Under the pieces are notes generated by a model, which was given only the letters and a program-made list of their open reading frames with translations, made no database searches and was not told the origin of the DNA. DNA of 64,000 nucleotides from Alcanivorax sp. DSM 26293 (GTDB lineage: Bacteria > Pseudomonadota > Gammaproteobacteria > Pseudomonadales > Alcanivoracaceae). Positions 18,538 through 26,373 of this stretch are shown piece after piece (position 1 is the first letter of the stretch; the number at the start of each line of letters is the position of its first letter). The stretch lies in the NCBI RefSeq assembly GCF_900107995.1, contig NZ_FNUM01000005.1:62001-126000 (forward strand), given 5' to 3'. The position numbers and the translations under genes were made by a program.

Positions 18538-18685
18538 GGTTTCTGGGCTGTTGATGGCGTTGATCGCACTATAACAAACTCGCAGGAAAAGAGGGGGCAG
18601 GTTAGCGATGCGCTGGGGAATCAGTGACGGTAGACTCGGCCACTAATGCACGTGCAAGCGTGTTACGACGACAAAGGAGATTTTC

Positions 18686-19615
18686 ATGGCCGGAACCAGC
18701 CTGCTTGCCCTGATCGATGATATTGCCACCTTGCTGGATGACGTTTCCGTTATGACCAAGGTGGCGGCCAAGAAAACCGCCGGGGTGCTGGGCGATGATC
18801 TGGCGTTGAATGCCGAGCAGGTGTCCGGCGTGAAAGCAAACAGGGAATTGCCAGTGGTGTGGGCGGTGGCCAAGGGGTCGGCTCTCAATAAGTTGATACT
18901 GGTACCTGCCGCCTTGTTGATCAGTGCCTTCCTTCCCTGGTTGATTACGCCGTTGCTGATGATAGGCGGCGCCTTCCTTTGTTACGAAGGTTGCGAAAAG
19001 CTGGTGCATAAGTTCTTTCACAAGGAAGAACAGGAACATGAGCATCGGGAAACCCTGAAAGCGGTTGCCGACCCGGCGGTGGACCTGGTGGCGTTTGAAA
19101 AGCAGAAGATCAAGGGCGCTATCCGCACCGACTTTATCCTGTCCGCCGAGATCATTGTGATTTCATTGGGGGCGGTACAGTCGGCGACTTTTGGCGTTCA
19201 GGTCGCGGCAATTTGTACCATTGCCGTGTTGATGACCATCGGCGTTTACGGTCTGGTTGCCGGTATCGTGAAGCTGGATGACGCCGGCCTGTACCTGGCA
19301 AAGACGGATCCCCAGGCATCTGGTGCCGGGGCGCGAATTGCCCTGGGCAAAGGTATCCTGTTTCTCGCCCCCTGGTTGATGAAGACTTTGTCTGTGGTTG
19401 GCACTGCTGCCATGTTTCTGGTGGGCGGTGGCATCCTGGTCCACGGCATTCCCGGTTCCCACGACTGGGTGCATCACCTGCAGGAAATGGTTGGCGCAGT
19501 GTCCTGGTTGGTGCCGTTACTGGTAAACCTGATTGGCGGGCTGGTGGCGGGCGCCATGGTGCTTGCTGTCGTCACGATGGTGGGGCGGCTGCGTTCTGCC
19601 ACTGTGGGCTCATGA
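18686..19615 (+). CDS. DUF808 (YedI-like) inner-membrane protein
   Basis: A protein of 309 residues beginning MAGTSLLALIDDIATLLDD, the conserved start of the DUF808 family, with several hydrophobic segments (about residues 70-100, 150-195, 225-260 and 270-300). GGAFLCYEGCEK and the KTAGVLGDDLALN segment are family-typical. The function is not established. It is the last chromosomal gene before the integrated element and probably not part of the siderophore pathway. Confidence 0.88.
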   Translation: MAGTSLLALIDDIATLLDDVSVMTKVAAKKTAGVLGDDLALNAEQVSGVKANRELPVVWAVAKGSALNKLILVPAALLISAFLPWLITPLLMIGGAFLCYEGCEKLVHKFFHKEEQEHEHRETLKAVADPAVDLVAFEKQKIKGAIRTDFILSAEIIVISLGAVQSATFGVQVAAICTIAVLMTIGVYGLVAGIVKLDDAGLYLAKTDPQASGAGARIALGKGILFLAPWLMKTLSVVGTAAMFLVGGGILVHGIPGSHDWVHHLQEMVGAVSWLVPLLVNLIGGLVAGAMVLAVVTMVGRLRSATVGS

Positions 19616-19725
19616 ATATAGCGCAATAGTCCACTTGCTGATGTGTGGGGAGGCCGTGGTTCAGAGGTATGCGACTGGACGCTCTTATTTCGCGAGAGCG
19701 AAATACACAGCGCGATCGAAGGTAA

Positions 19726-19771
19726 TGGTGGGCCCACCAGGACTTGAACCTGGGACCAATCGATTATGAGT
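19726..19771. repeat. Left attachment site (46-bp tRNA-Ile2 3' fragment)
   Basis: Identical over 46 bases to 38817-38862. It contains tRNA sequence from the anticodon loop to the CCA end and then diverges (TGGCAAGG instead of CGACTGCT), so this copy is not a tRNA gene. It is the junction left by site-specific integration. Confidence 0.93.
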
Positions 19772-19892
19772 TGGCAAGGTATACCGCAAAGCCAGCAAAA
19801 TCAAGAGTAGGGTGACGTAGCTGGCCGTAATGGAAAGTATTTTAATAACAGTAAGTTAGCGTAATTTTCCGAAAGCAGCCAAAACGGGTGAG

Positions 19893-19909
19893 TGTACCTG
19901 TACTGTACC
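19893..19909 (+). promoter_or_regulatory. Candidate integrase arm-type sites (left end)
   Basis: Two TGTACC hexamers start 11 bp apart (19893 and 19904) and are followed by TTTT, about 120 bp inside the left junction. The right end has the same pair with the same 11-bp period. One-turn spacing at both ends suggests integrase or accessory protein binding. Confidence 0.5.
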
Positions 19910-20031
19910 TTTTTCCATGCACTACAGTGTCTCTGGAATTCGTGCTGTGGTAGCGGCCCTGGCTGTTGCTGCCATTCTCGGATCGGGATAATAACGGTGG
20001 CAAGGGATATACTCAGGCTATAGAGAGCGGA

Positions 20032-20166
20032 ATGAGCCAATCAACATTCACCAGCGTTTGGGATGCCAGCGAGGGCGCCCCTGCAGAGCGGGAAGACCTG
20101 AAGGCCCGTAGCGATTCCATGATGCGGCTGAAAGCGCATATCGCGGCCAAGGGCTGGGATGCCTGA
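20032..20166 (+). pseudogene. Truncated HTH antitoxin-like protein
   Basis: A 44-codon reading frame (MSQSTFTSVWDA... to AAKGWDA) matches the start of small XRE-family regulators that normally run to about 90 residues with a helix-turn-helix and an RVSDL motif. Here it stops before the helix-turn-helix. It is a relic at the left edge of the element; recognition is from memory of the family. Confidence 0.5.
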
Positions 20167-20192
20167 ACTGCTGCAGCAGCAGAGCTGCAGGG

Positions 20193-20357
20193 ATCATCAA
20201 AAAGGACGTACTGACGGCTTTTGATCCGGTTGAAGGACTGGACAGTGAGGAAGCGCTAGCAGAATTCATCGAGGCGGCGAAGGAAACCGGGGACGAAGAA
20301 TTCATTTCCCGGGCACGGCGCCTGGCTGACCAGGCAAGGCGTAAACTCCTCCGCTGA
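20193..20357 (+). pseudogene. Fragment of addiction-module antidote-like protein
   Basis: An open frame without a clear start reads IIKKDVLTAFDPVEGLDSEE, then ALAEFIEAAKETGDEEFIS, and stops at 20357. The pattern (FDP-x-E-x-LDSEEA-x-A-x-F) resembles HigA-like addiction module antidotes, but the C-terminal half (RALGxVARARG and the helix-turn-helix) is missing or altered. It lies directly behind another broken antitoxin. Confidence 0.45.
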
Positions 20358-20439
20358 CACGGATTTGAGCACACGAACGTTATTTTCTGCCTAGTTCTGT
20401 GGTAGCGAGATGGTAACCGTCCGGTGATTCCACCTTGAG

Positions 20440-20595
20440 CCAAATCGCCTGCCGACCAAAAGGCTCGAAGCTTACCACCCGGTCGATTCCGGTCAGATCC
20501 AGAAACGCCTCGTCGATGGAGTAGACATCCACTCTCGATGCCAGAGCTTCCAGGGTCGTCATCACCCGCCGGCTTATATCGCCATTTGTGTGGAA
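20440..20595 (-). pseudogene. umuC (DNA polymerase V) internal fragment
   Basis: The minus strand reads GDISRRVMTTLEALASRVD followed by VYSIDEAFLDLTGIDRVV, the highly conserved UmuC palm segment with catalytic SIDEAF. After about FGRQ the similarity ends, and no start, little-finger domain or umuD is present. A short remnant of a lost SOS polymerase gene. Confidence 0.65.
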
Positions 20596-20649
20596 TAGAG
20601 AATCAATTGGAACGGGGGCTTTGCTCGCCCCCCCTTGAACTTCTCATAC

Positions 20650-21128
20650 CCAACCTGTTTGGCTATAGCTACTGAGGAGATCGCGGTGGCCCACCAAATC
20701 TTCCGGTCATCCTGTTCAATTACACCGCTAGCCGTACCCAGGAGGTGCCGCAGCGCCTCCTGGAGGCAGAAAGGCGTCGAGCGTATAGGTTGCTGGGCAT
20801 GCGCGGCGCAAGTTCATCAGAAAACTCAATCCAAGGGCAAGATCGGCCGAGCGGAGATGGCACTGACTCTTATCAACAAGCTCTACGGCATCGAGCGCGA
20901 CATGGAAGAGGCGGGCGATGCCCAGCGATACCAGACGCGCCAGTCGCAAAGCCAGGCTTTCCTGGAGCAACTGAAAGCTAGGCTGGACAAAACCCCTCCC
21001 CAGGTCACGTCGTCAAAGTGCCTTGGGCAAGCAATCAATTGCCTTGCGAGCAACTGGTTAAAGCTGATCCGCTACATCGAAAGGGGGACACCTGCCCATC
21101 GACAACAACCCTGCCGAGCGGGCGAGCC
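20650..21128 (+). pseudogene. IS66-family transposase (TnpC) relic, frameshifted
   Basis: Pieces of an IS66 transposase appear in different frames: SRTQEVPQRLLEAERRR, ERIGCWACAAQ, GRAEMALTLINKLYGIERD and SNWLKLIRYIERG, then after a frame change HLPIDNNPAERAS. It belongs to a different IS66 subgroup from the intact element at 22.5-24.9 kb. Non-functional by frameshift and internal deletion. Confidence 0.7.
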
Positions 21129-21313
21129 ACCTTCTCATGTACATATGACCAAAGCGTCGCCCGTCTCCTCCCGTTATGTCATGCCTACCCACGACGGAGT
21201 ATTGACGGTCTCTGTGCGCCAGAGCATAGTTTTCCCGAAGGGCGCTTAGGTACATATCTTCATGTGCTGTCCAGGCGCAGTTGCGTTTAGAGTACGTGTC
21301 CAATCAGTTTTAA

Positions 21314-21688
21314 ATGGGTGTGAACATGAGAGCAGAAACTGAATCGCGGATTTTTTCGGTGGATGAATATGTTCGTCCGTCTAACGGCGAACCGATTCGT
21401 TCGGTTGTTCTGGAAACCAATGACTCTGTCGTCGTTGTTTGGCACGCCCACCCTGGGCAGGAAATAGCTTCCCATGTACATCCTCACGGCCAAGATACTT
21501 GGACGGTTATCTCAGGTGAAGCCGAATATCATCAAGGTAACGGCATAGTCACTCATCTTAAAGCTGGAGATATTGCGATCGCAAAACCTGGGCAGGTACA
21601 TGGTGCAATGAACTCTGGCCCCGAACCTTTTATATTTGTTTCAGTGGTTGCGCCGGGCAATGCCGGTTTTGCGTTGGCTGAGAAATAG
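21314..21688 (+). CDS. Small cupin-domain protein
   Basis: A 124-residue single cupin. The metal-binding pattern is visible: VWHAHPGQEIASHVHPHGQD (motif 1, G-x5-HxH-x3-4) and later GDIAIAKPGQVHGAMNSG (motif 2). An alternative ATG at 21326 has a better ribosome site (GGGTGTG) and would shorten it by four residues. The substrate is unknown; cupins act as metalloenzymes or ligand sensors. It sits 23 bp before a chlorite-dismutase-like gene, so the two are probably co-transcribed. Confidence 0.75.
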   Translation: MGVNMRAETESRIFSVDEYVRPSNGEPIRSVVLETNDSVVVVWHAHPGQEIASHVHPHGQDTWTVISGEAEYHQGNGIVTHLKAGDIAIAKPGQVHGAMNSGPEPFIFVSVVAPGNAGFALAEK

Positions 21689-21711
21689 GCGAAAGGCCTG
21701 AGAGGAAACTG

Positions 21712-22275
21712 ATGAATACACGATTATTTACGTTCGCTGGTGGAGAAACGGGTGTTTGGCGCGTTGTTCGGATGGATGCCGTGGCGGGAGCCCCTCTCCC
21801 TGGAATCCCCCGGCTCGACGTAGCCGCTGGCTCTGTTTCGCCGCAGCCTTTGGGCACCAAATGGCTTCTTCGCGGGATAACGAGTAACGAGCGTTATGTC
21901 GTGCGTGAAGAGAAGGATCGTCTCGTGGCGAAGCAGCCAAGTTTGGGTCGAGCAGAGGCCACCTGTGCCGCCCTGATCCCTATCCGGAAAAACCCCTCAT
22001 GGTGGGGACTGGCTCAAGACGAACGCCGGAAGATTTTTGAGGAGCAGTCCCGTCACATTCACATTGGGCTCCAATATCTCCCTGCTGTGGCCCGTCGTCT
22101 CCACCATTGTCGGGACCTGGGCGAGAGCGAACCCTTCGACTTCTTGACGTGGTTCGAATATTCCCCGTCTGATGAGCCGGGCTTTAACAGGCTTTTGGCC
22201 GAACTCCGGGCCTCGGTGGAGTGGAAGTATGTCGACAGAGAAATCGACATCCGGCTAGTGCATGAGCCGGCCTAG
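21712..22275 (+). CDS. Chlorite dismutase-like haem protein (short-chain type)
   Basis: A 187-residue protein preceded by a clear ribosome site (GAGGAAACTG then ATG). It shows WLLRGITSNERYV, AALIPIRKNPSWWGLAQDER, then RHIHIGLQYLPAVARRLHHC and DLGESEPFDFLTWFEYSP. These match the short, dimeric clade of chlorite dismutases: a proximal His in the HIHIGLQYLP segment and a candidate distal Arg in RRLHHCRDLG. Family members convert chlorite to chloride and oxygen. The role here (oxychlorine detoxification) is inferred and unproven. The pair with the cupin gene lies between IS66 relics, so it is mobile cargo. Confidence 0.75.
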   Translation: MNTRLFTFAGGETGVWRVVRMDAVAGAPLPGIPRLDVAAGSVSPQPLGTKWLLRGITSNERYVVREEKDRLVAKQPSLGRAEATCAALIPIRKNPSWWGLAQDERRKIFEEQSRHIHIGLQYLPAVARRLHHCRDLGESEPFDFLTWFEYSPSDEPGFNRLLAELRASVEWKYVDREIDIRLVHEPA

Positions 22276-22512
22276 TATCAGGTTTAACTGCGATCTCCGT
22301 GCGGCATACACCTGCGACACCCGCAGCCCAGCAAAGCCCGGAAAATCTAGTGTGTCTAATAACTTAGGAGTAACACGACACGTATGCCTAGCGAGCCACC
22401 AGTCGCTTGGGAAATTTTCTACTTATGGCCTCCTCTTTCTCTCATCGATCTCCCAGGGCATATCCTGCCGTCTAGAGTTGGCACCTTGTCCAGCTTTCGA
22501 AGAAGGCTCTCC
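22276..22512. other. Intergenic spacer between chlorite-dismutase-like gene and IS66
   Basis: I see no convincing gene, RNA or repeat in these 237 bases. It includes a T/C-rich stretch (22425-22450) and ends at the left IS66 boundary. Confidence 0.4.
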
Positions 22513-22525
22513 ATACACGTCCGGC

Positions 22526-24070
22526 CTACACCTTGTTAGGTATGGCCGGTTTCCAGTTGTGGGGCAATAGCTCGTCGATGGCGTTGTTCTTCTGTGTCGG
22601 CAGGCGAGTCAGCACATCCTTCAGGTAGGCATAGGGATCATGCCGATTCAGCTTCGCTGACTGTATTAGGGTCATGACCGCAGCCGCACGTTGACCACTG
22701 CGCAGTGAACCCGCAAACAGCCAATTGCTGCGCCCCAGCGCCCAGGGTCGGATCTGGTTTTCCACCCAGTTGTTGTCGATGGGCACAGCGCCATCGTCCA
22801 GGTAGCGCGTCAGCGCTTCCCAACGTTTGAGGCTGTAATCCAGGGCTTTGGCCGTGCCGGAGCCATCCGGCACTTTCTGGCGATGGGCCAGCATCCACTG
22901 ATGCAGCGCATCGGCAAGGGGTTTGGCTTTGGTTTGCCGGATTTCCCGCCGCATATCCGGTGGCAGATCTTTGGTTTCCCGCTCGATCTCGTAGAGTCCA
23001 CCGATGTATTCCAAGGCCTTGGCCGCCAATTCGCTCTTGTTGGCCTCGTGCAGGTCATAGAACTTGCGCCGGGCGTGGGCCATACAGCCGATTTCGGTAA
23101 TGCCGTTGCCGAACCCGGCCTTGTAGCCAGCGTAATCATCACAGACCAGCTTGCCCCGCCAGTCACCCAGGAAGGTTCGGGCGTGTTCGCCTGCACGGCT
23201 GGGTGCGAAGTCGTAAATAGCTGCCTTCAGGTCGGCAAACGGTGTGGTGCAGTAGGCCCAGACGTAGGCCTTGTGGGTTTTCTTCTTGCCCGGGGCCAGC
23301 ATGCTGACCGGGGTTTCATCGGCATGCAGAACACTGTGTTCCAGCAGAGTATTTCTCAACGCATCCACCAGCGGCTGCAACTGCACACCACAGGCACCCA
23401 CCCATTCGGCCAGGGTGGAGCGCGGGATTTCCAGGCCGGCACGGCCGAACATGCGTTCCTGACGGTACAGCGGCAGATGGTCGGCATACTTGGCCACCAG
23501 CACCTGGGCCAGCAGGCCAGCGGTGGGGATGCCTTTGTCGATCACCTGCGGTGGCACCGGTGCCTGGATCAACGTCTCGCAGCTGTCGCAGGCCCATTTG
23601 CCCCGGATGTGACGTTCAACGGTGAACTCACCCGGGACATAATCCAGCTTCTCGCTGACGTCTTCGCCAATGCGCTTGAGCTGGCAGCCACACTGGCATT
23701 GAGTATTTTCTGGCTCGTGGTGGATCAGGGTGCGGGGCAGTTCCGGTGGCAGCGGTGTGCGTTTGGGTTGCTGCTTTGGCCGAGCGGCTTTCTGCTCCTC
23801 GGTCATCGCCTGTTCCAGTTCGACCTCGATGGAGGCCAGGTCGCTGTCGATCAGTTCGTCCAGCAGTTTTCCCTGAACCGCGTCCAGCTGCTCGCTACGC
23901 CGGGCGTACTTATGGCGCTTGAGAATGGCCACTTCGTGGGTCAGCTTCTCGATGACCGCATCACGGTGCACCAGAGCCCGCTCTTTGTTATCAACACGAT
24001 CAAACAGTTCCGTAGCGAGAGCACGGAGCTGACCGGCAGAGAGTTGGTTGATGTCGGGGCGCTGAGTCAT
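22526..24070 (-). CDS. tnpC: IS66 transposase TnpC
   Basis: Full-length 514-residue DDE transposase. It has the N-terminal coiled-coil/leucine-rich segment, a zinc-finger-like CQCGCQLKR, then VLHADETPVSM, KLVCDDYAGYKAGFG and the C-terminal acidic site PIDNNWVENQIRPWALGRSN. No frameshift is seen, so it may still be active. Confidence 0.93.
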   Translation of the reverse strand: MTQRPDINQLSAGQLRALATELFDRVDNKERALVHRDAVIEKLTHEVAILKRHKYARRSEQLDAVQGKLLDELIDSDLASIEVELEQAMTEEQKAARPKQQPKRTPLPPELPRTLIHHEPENTQCQCGCQLKRIGEDVSEKLDYVPGEFTVERHIRGKWACDSCETLIQAPVPPQVIDKGIPTAGLLAQVLVAKYADHLPLYRQERMFGRAGLEIPRSTLAEWVGACGVQLQPLVDALRNTLLEHSVLHADETPVSMLAPGKKKTHKAYVWAYCTTPFADLKAAIYDFAPSRAGEHARTFLGDWRGKLVCDDYAGYKAGFGNGITEIGCMAHARRKFYDLHEANKSELAAKALEYIGGLYEIERETKDLPPDMRREIRQTKAKPLADALHQWMLAHRQKVPDGSGTAKALDYSLKRWEALTRYLDDGAVPIDNNWVENQIRPWALGRSNWLFAGSLRSGQRAAAVMTLIQSAKLNRHDPYAYLKDVLTRLPTQKNNAIDELLPHNWKPAIPNKV

Positions 24071-24145
24071 GCCCCTTAGTATGCCAAGCCCTTGTACTGC
24101 AAGCGATTCGCAGTTCTGGCTATGGCGGTATTGCTCAGCTTGTGG

Positions 24146-24481
24146 TTACAGGATTGAGATGACGCCATCGGCCCCAATACGTTGCCATGGCAGGCCCTGA
24201 ACGAGGGCGGATAACTGTTCTTCGGTCAGACATAACTGTTTGCCTCGCCAGGATTCGCCCCAGTGGAACTTGCCCCGGTTTAGACGACGGGCACACAGCC
24301 AGATGCCGAGGCCATCATGGATCAGCACCTTCATCCGGTTGCCTCGCTTGTTGGCAAACAGGTAGGCGCAATGGGGTCTGGCCGAACCGAAGACCTGAAC
24401 GACTCGTGCCAGAGCTTTATCCGGTCCCGCCCGCATGTCCAGCGGTTCGGTGGCCAGCCAGATCTCATCAATGCGGATCAT
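24146..24481 (-). CDS. tnpB: IS66 accessory protein TnpB (Orf2)
   Basis: A protein of 111 residues starting MIRIDEIWLATEPLDMRAGP, the family's conserved start. CAYLFANKRGNRMKVL and the W-x-R/L-N-R-G-KFHW segment are typical. The start at 24481 overlaps the tnpA stop (ATGA), as usual in IS66 elements; a longer upstream frame to 24535 is less likely. It is required for transposition of IS66 elements, though its exact role is unclear. Confidence 0.9.
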   Translation of the reverse strand: MIRIDEIWLATEPLDMRAGPDKALARVVQVFGSARPHCAYLFANKRGNRMKVLIHDGLGIWLCARRLNRGKFHWGESWRGKQLCLTEEQLSALVQGLPWQRIGADGVISIL

Positions 24482-24855
24482 CCCAACAGATCCCGCAACA
24501 AGGCGGCACACTGGTGGGCCTGCTCCGCAGGCCACTCCACGACAACCGCGCCACTGGCGCGGGGAATCTCGATGCGGATGGTGCTACGCTTGTCCGAGAC
24601 CGAGTGGTGGCTCCGTGCTGAAGTTGCTGCTGGCAGATTGACCGGCACGAACTCCGGCGTTGTCGCTGGTGCTTTAGGCACTCGTCGCGCCTCCTTGATC
24701 CAGCGTCGGACCATGTTGGCGTTGAGGCCATTACACAGAGCGATCCGGGAGACGGATGCGCCCGGATCTCGGCACTGGGCGACAATCCCGGCTTTGAATT
24801 CCCGGGAAAACCGGCGACGGCGTTGGCAGGGTTTGGTTACGCTTAATTCGTTCAT
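24478..24855 (-). CDS. tnpA: IS66 accessory protein TnpA (Orf1)
   Basis: A 125-residue protein with an N-terminal helix-turn-helix of the IS3/IS66 OrfA type (RRFSREFKAGIVAQC, then ALCNGLNANMVRRWIKEAR). First gene of the element, followed by tnpB with a 4-bp overlap. A palindrome just upstream may regulate it. Confidence 0.88.
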   Translation of the reverse strand: MNELSVTKPCQRRRRFSREFKAGIVAQCRDPGASVSRIALCNGLNANMVRRWIKEARRVPKAPATTPEFVPVNLPAATSARSHHSVSDKRSTIRIEIPRASGAVVVEWPAEQAHQCAALLRDLLG

Positions 24856-24859
24856 GTTA

Positions 24860-24887
24860 AGTGTCCACTAGAAAATAAGTGGACACT
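24860..24887. promoter_or_regulatory. Palindrome upstream of IS66 tnpA
   Basis: Perfect 10-bp arms AGTGTCCACT (24860-24869) and AGTGGACACT (24878-24887) with an 8-base loop, 5 bases before the tnpA start. Either an operator or an mRNA hairpin that would affect tnpA expression. Confidence 0.6.
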
Positions 24888-25003
24888 ATCCTGACGACGG
24901 CAGCGCCAGGCTCAAGATGGGATCACCGGACGCTTACGCGAGATGTATCTCGACTTTATCTCGGCAGGGTTTCGGACGTGCTCGGAGCTCGAGCAGCATA
25001 ACT

Positions 25004-25591
25004 TTATTTGCTAGTGGGATAGAGCTTGTGATGTCGTTCCCACCAAACAAGAAAAAAATGGGATTGAACGATGTAACCCCAGGCTCGCTTGGTTCCACCT
25101 AGCCTAAATCTAAATGCGGTTTCGAACTCCTCTAATCCCAATTTCTTCCACCGACGCCTAGCTTCTTTTATTAAAGTGGAAATTTCTTGTTCATGGTGCA
25201 TTTTATGCCCACTACCGGACCCACGGGAGTCAACATCAGCCCAAGTCATTTGAGTGAACTCAATGAATGGGGGCTCTATATCGACTGCCCATTCTTGGTC
25301 AGTCCAAGCGCGGAGTTCGTGCCAACTCCACTTTCCTTCTTTGTCCGCTTGAGAAATACACCAAGTTACGCGATTACCAAAGCGTGAGCCATCCTTGGTC
25401 GCTTTAGGTGTCTTAATGGTGTCGGAGTTGACGCTGGGGGATATTTGGGGTTGTTTCGTGTCGTTAACGGTGACTATGTACTTGGGCTGGTCAACACCGC
25501 TCACTGAGTCAATTAGTTTCTTTTTGGATTCCTCAAACCTTTTTTGTCTACTTGCTTTTCGTGCAGCTCGAGCCTCACTCTTGTTCCCCAT
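25004..25591 (-). CDS. Putative toxin partner of the Panacea antitoxin
   Basis: A 195-residue protein with a basic N-terminus (KSEARAARKASRQKRF) and a conserved-looking C-terminal half: HEQEISTLIKEARRRWKK, then TAFRFRLGGTKRAWGYIV and HHKLYPTSK. I recognise no catalytic motif. It begins 10 bp after the SocA-like gene on the same strand, the standard antitoxin-then-toxin layout. The toxin role is inferred from this pairing; such partners of Panacea antitoxins are highly diverse. Confidence 0.6.
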   Translation of the reverse strand: MGNKSEARAARKASRQKRFEESKKKLIDSVSGVDQPKYIVTVNDTKQPQISPSVNSDTIKTPKATKDGSRFGNRVTWCISQADKEGKWSWHELRAWTDQEWAVDIEPPFIEFTQMTWADVDSRGSGSGHKMHHEQEISTLIKEARRRWKKLGLEEFETAFRFRLGGTKRAWGYIVQSHFFLVWWERHHKLYPTSK

Positions 25592-25601
25592 AAGTGTAGG
25601 C

Positions 25602-26039
25602 TCACAGAGAGGAATAGTATTCGTGAATAGCGCTAAGGGTAATTGGCTCGTTTGAGTAAGCTCCTACAGGGGTGTCGCCTCTGGCGTCAAGCCAAGGAGC
25701 TTCTTGATGAGTAAGATTACTCAGCCATTGAGCTGTTTTGTCACCATAGAACCCAAGCACTTTCTGAATATTTTCTTTCTCGATATCGGACAGGTTTGTA
25801 GAGTCGCCTTCCTTAAAGAAAGATTGGTCAACTTTGAATTGCCCACGATGTTTATCGTAGATTGAAGGTAACACCGGGCCGTTGGCCCAAGCTTGGAAGT
25901 CGTCATCAGTAAAAAGGGGTTCTTCTTCCCAAACCATATGCCAAGCTTGTGCATAGTACATAAGCTTTTGTAGTTTCATGGCGGACATCACTCCATGTGC
26001 TTCCGTGATGTATCTTGCGACGTCATATACCGTTGCCAT
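25602..26039 (-). CDS. Panacea-domain (SocA-like, DUF4065) antitoxin
   Basis: A 145-residue protein. The N-terminal half shows the Panacea pattern: ARYITEAHGVMSAMKLQKLM, YYAQAWHMVWEEEPLF, then FQAWANGPVLPSIYDKHRG; LTHQEAPWLDARG follows near the end. Proteins of this family are antitoxins (SocA of Caulobacter is a proteolytic adaptor for its toxin) and neutralise many unrelated toxin types. It is the promoter-proximal gene of the pair with the downstream 195-residue protein. Confidence 0.82.
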   Translation of the reverse strand: MATVYDVARYITEAHGVMSAMKLQKLMYYAQAWHMVWEEEPLFTDDDFQAWANGPVLPSIYDKHRGQFKVDQSFFKEGDSTNLSDIEKENIQKVLGFYGDKTAQWLSNLTHQEAPWLDARGDTPVGAYSNEPITLSAIHEYYSSL

Positions 26040-26373
26040 GAGTGATCCCCTTGAATTTATTTAGAGAAGGCGGTTGGACTCCTTGCCTACTATAGTAAAG
26101 CACAGGAAATTATACTCTAGGGCTTGGGAAATCAAGAGAAAAGCAGGAAAAGAAGCAAAAAATCCAATATTATCAATGTGTTATGGGGTGTTGTTATGTG
26201 CGGAACAGCTCCTATCATTTTCCTCTTGTATGATCTGCCTCTCAAGATCAGGGCGCTATGTTAGTATGTGCTTATTCATTTGAGCGGGTGCAGAGCAATA
26301 CTGAGCGCTAAAGGAGTGAGCGCTAACATCCACGAAATACAATAAAATCAATGGATTGGACTATATTCTAAGT
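26040..26373. other. Divergent intergenic region between TA pair and ABC-3C operon
   Basis: A+T-rich 334 bases that must hold the promoters of both divergent operons. Near its right end GAGCGCTAA occurs twice (about 26304 and 26318) around AAGGAGT, a small tandem repeat that could be an operator. I see no gene. Confidence 0.45.

Larger units (their letters stand above)
22513..24937 (-). mobile_element. IS66-family insertion sequence
   Basis: About 2.4 kb with the full tnpA-tnpB-tnpC set on the minus strand. The right end reads inward GTAAGCGTCCGG (24937 to 24926), the typical IS66 terminus. The best left end is ATACACGTCCGG (22513-22524), which shares the last seven bases but not the outermost ones. 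No 8-bp target duplication is evident (GGCTCTCC versus GCGAGATG), so the left end may be damaged. Confidence 0.8.

Noticed and set aside
19616-19725. Hairpin ATTTCGCGAGAGCGAAAT just left of the left junction
   Set aside because: Arms are only seven bases and no T-run follows; not enough to call a terminator.
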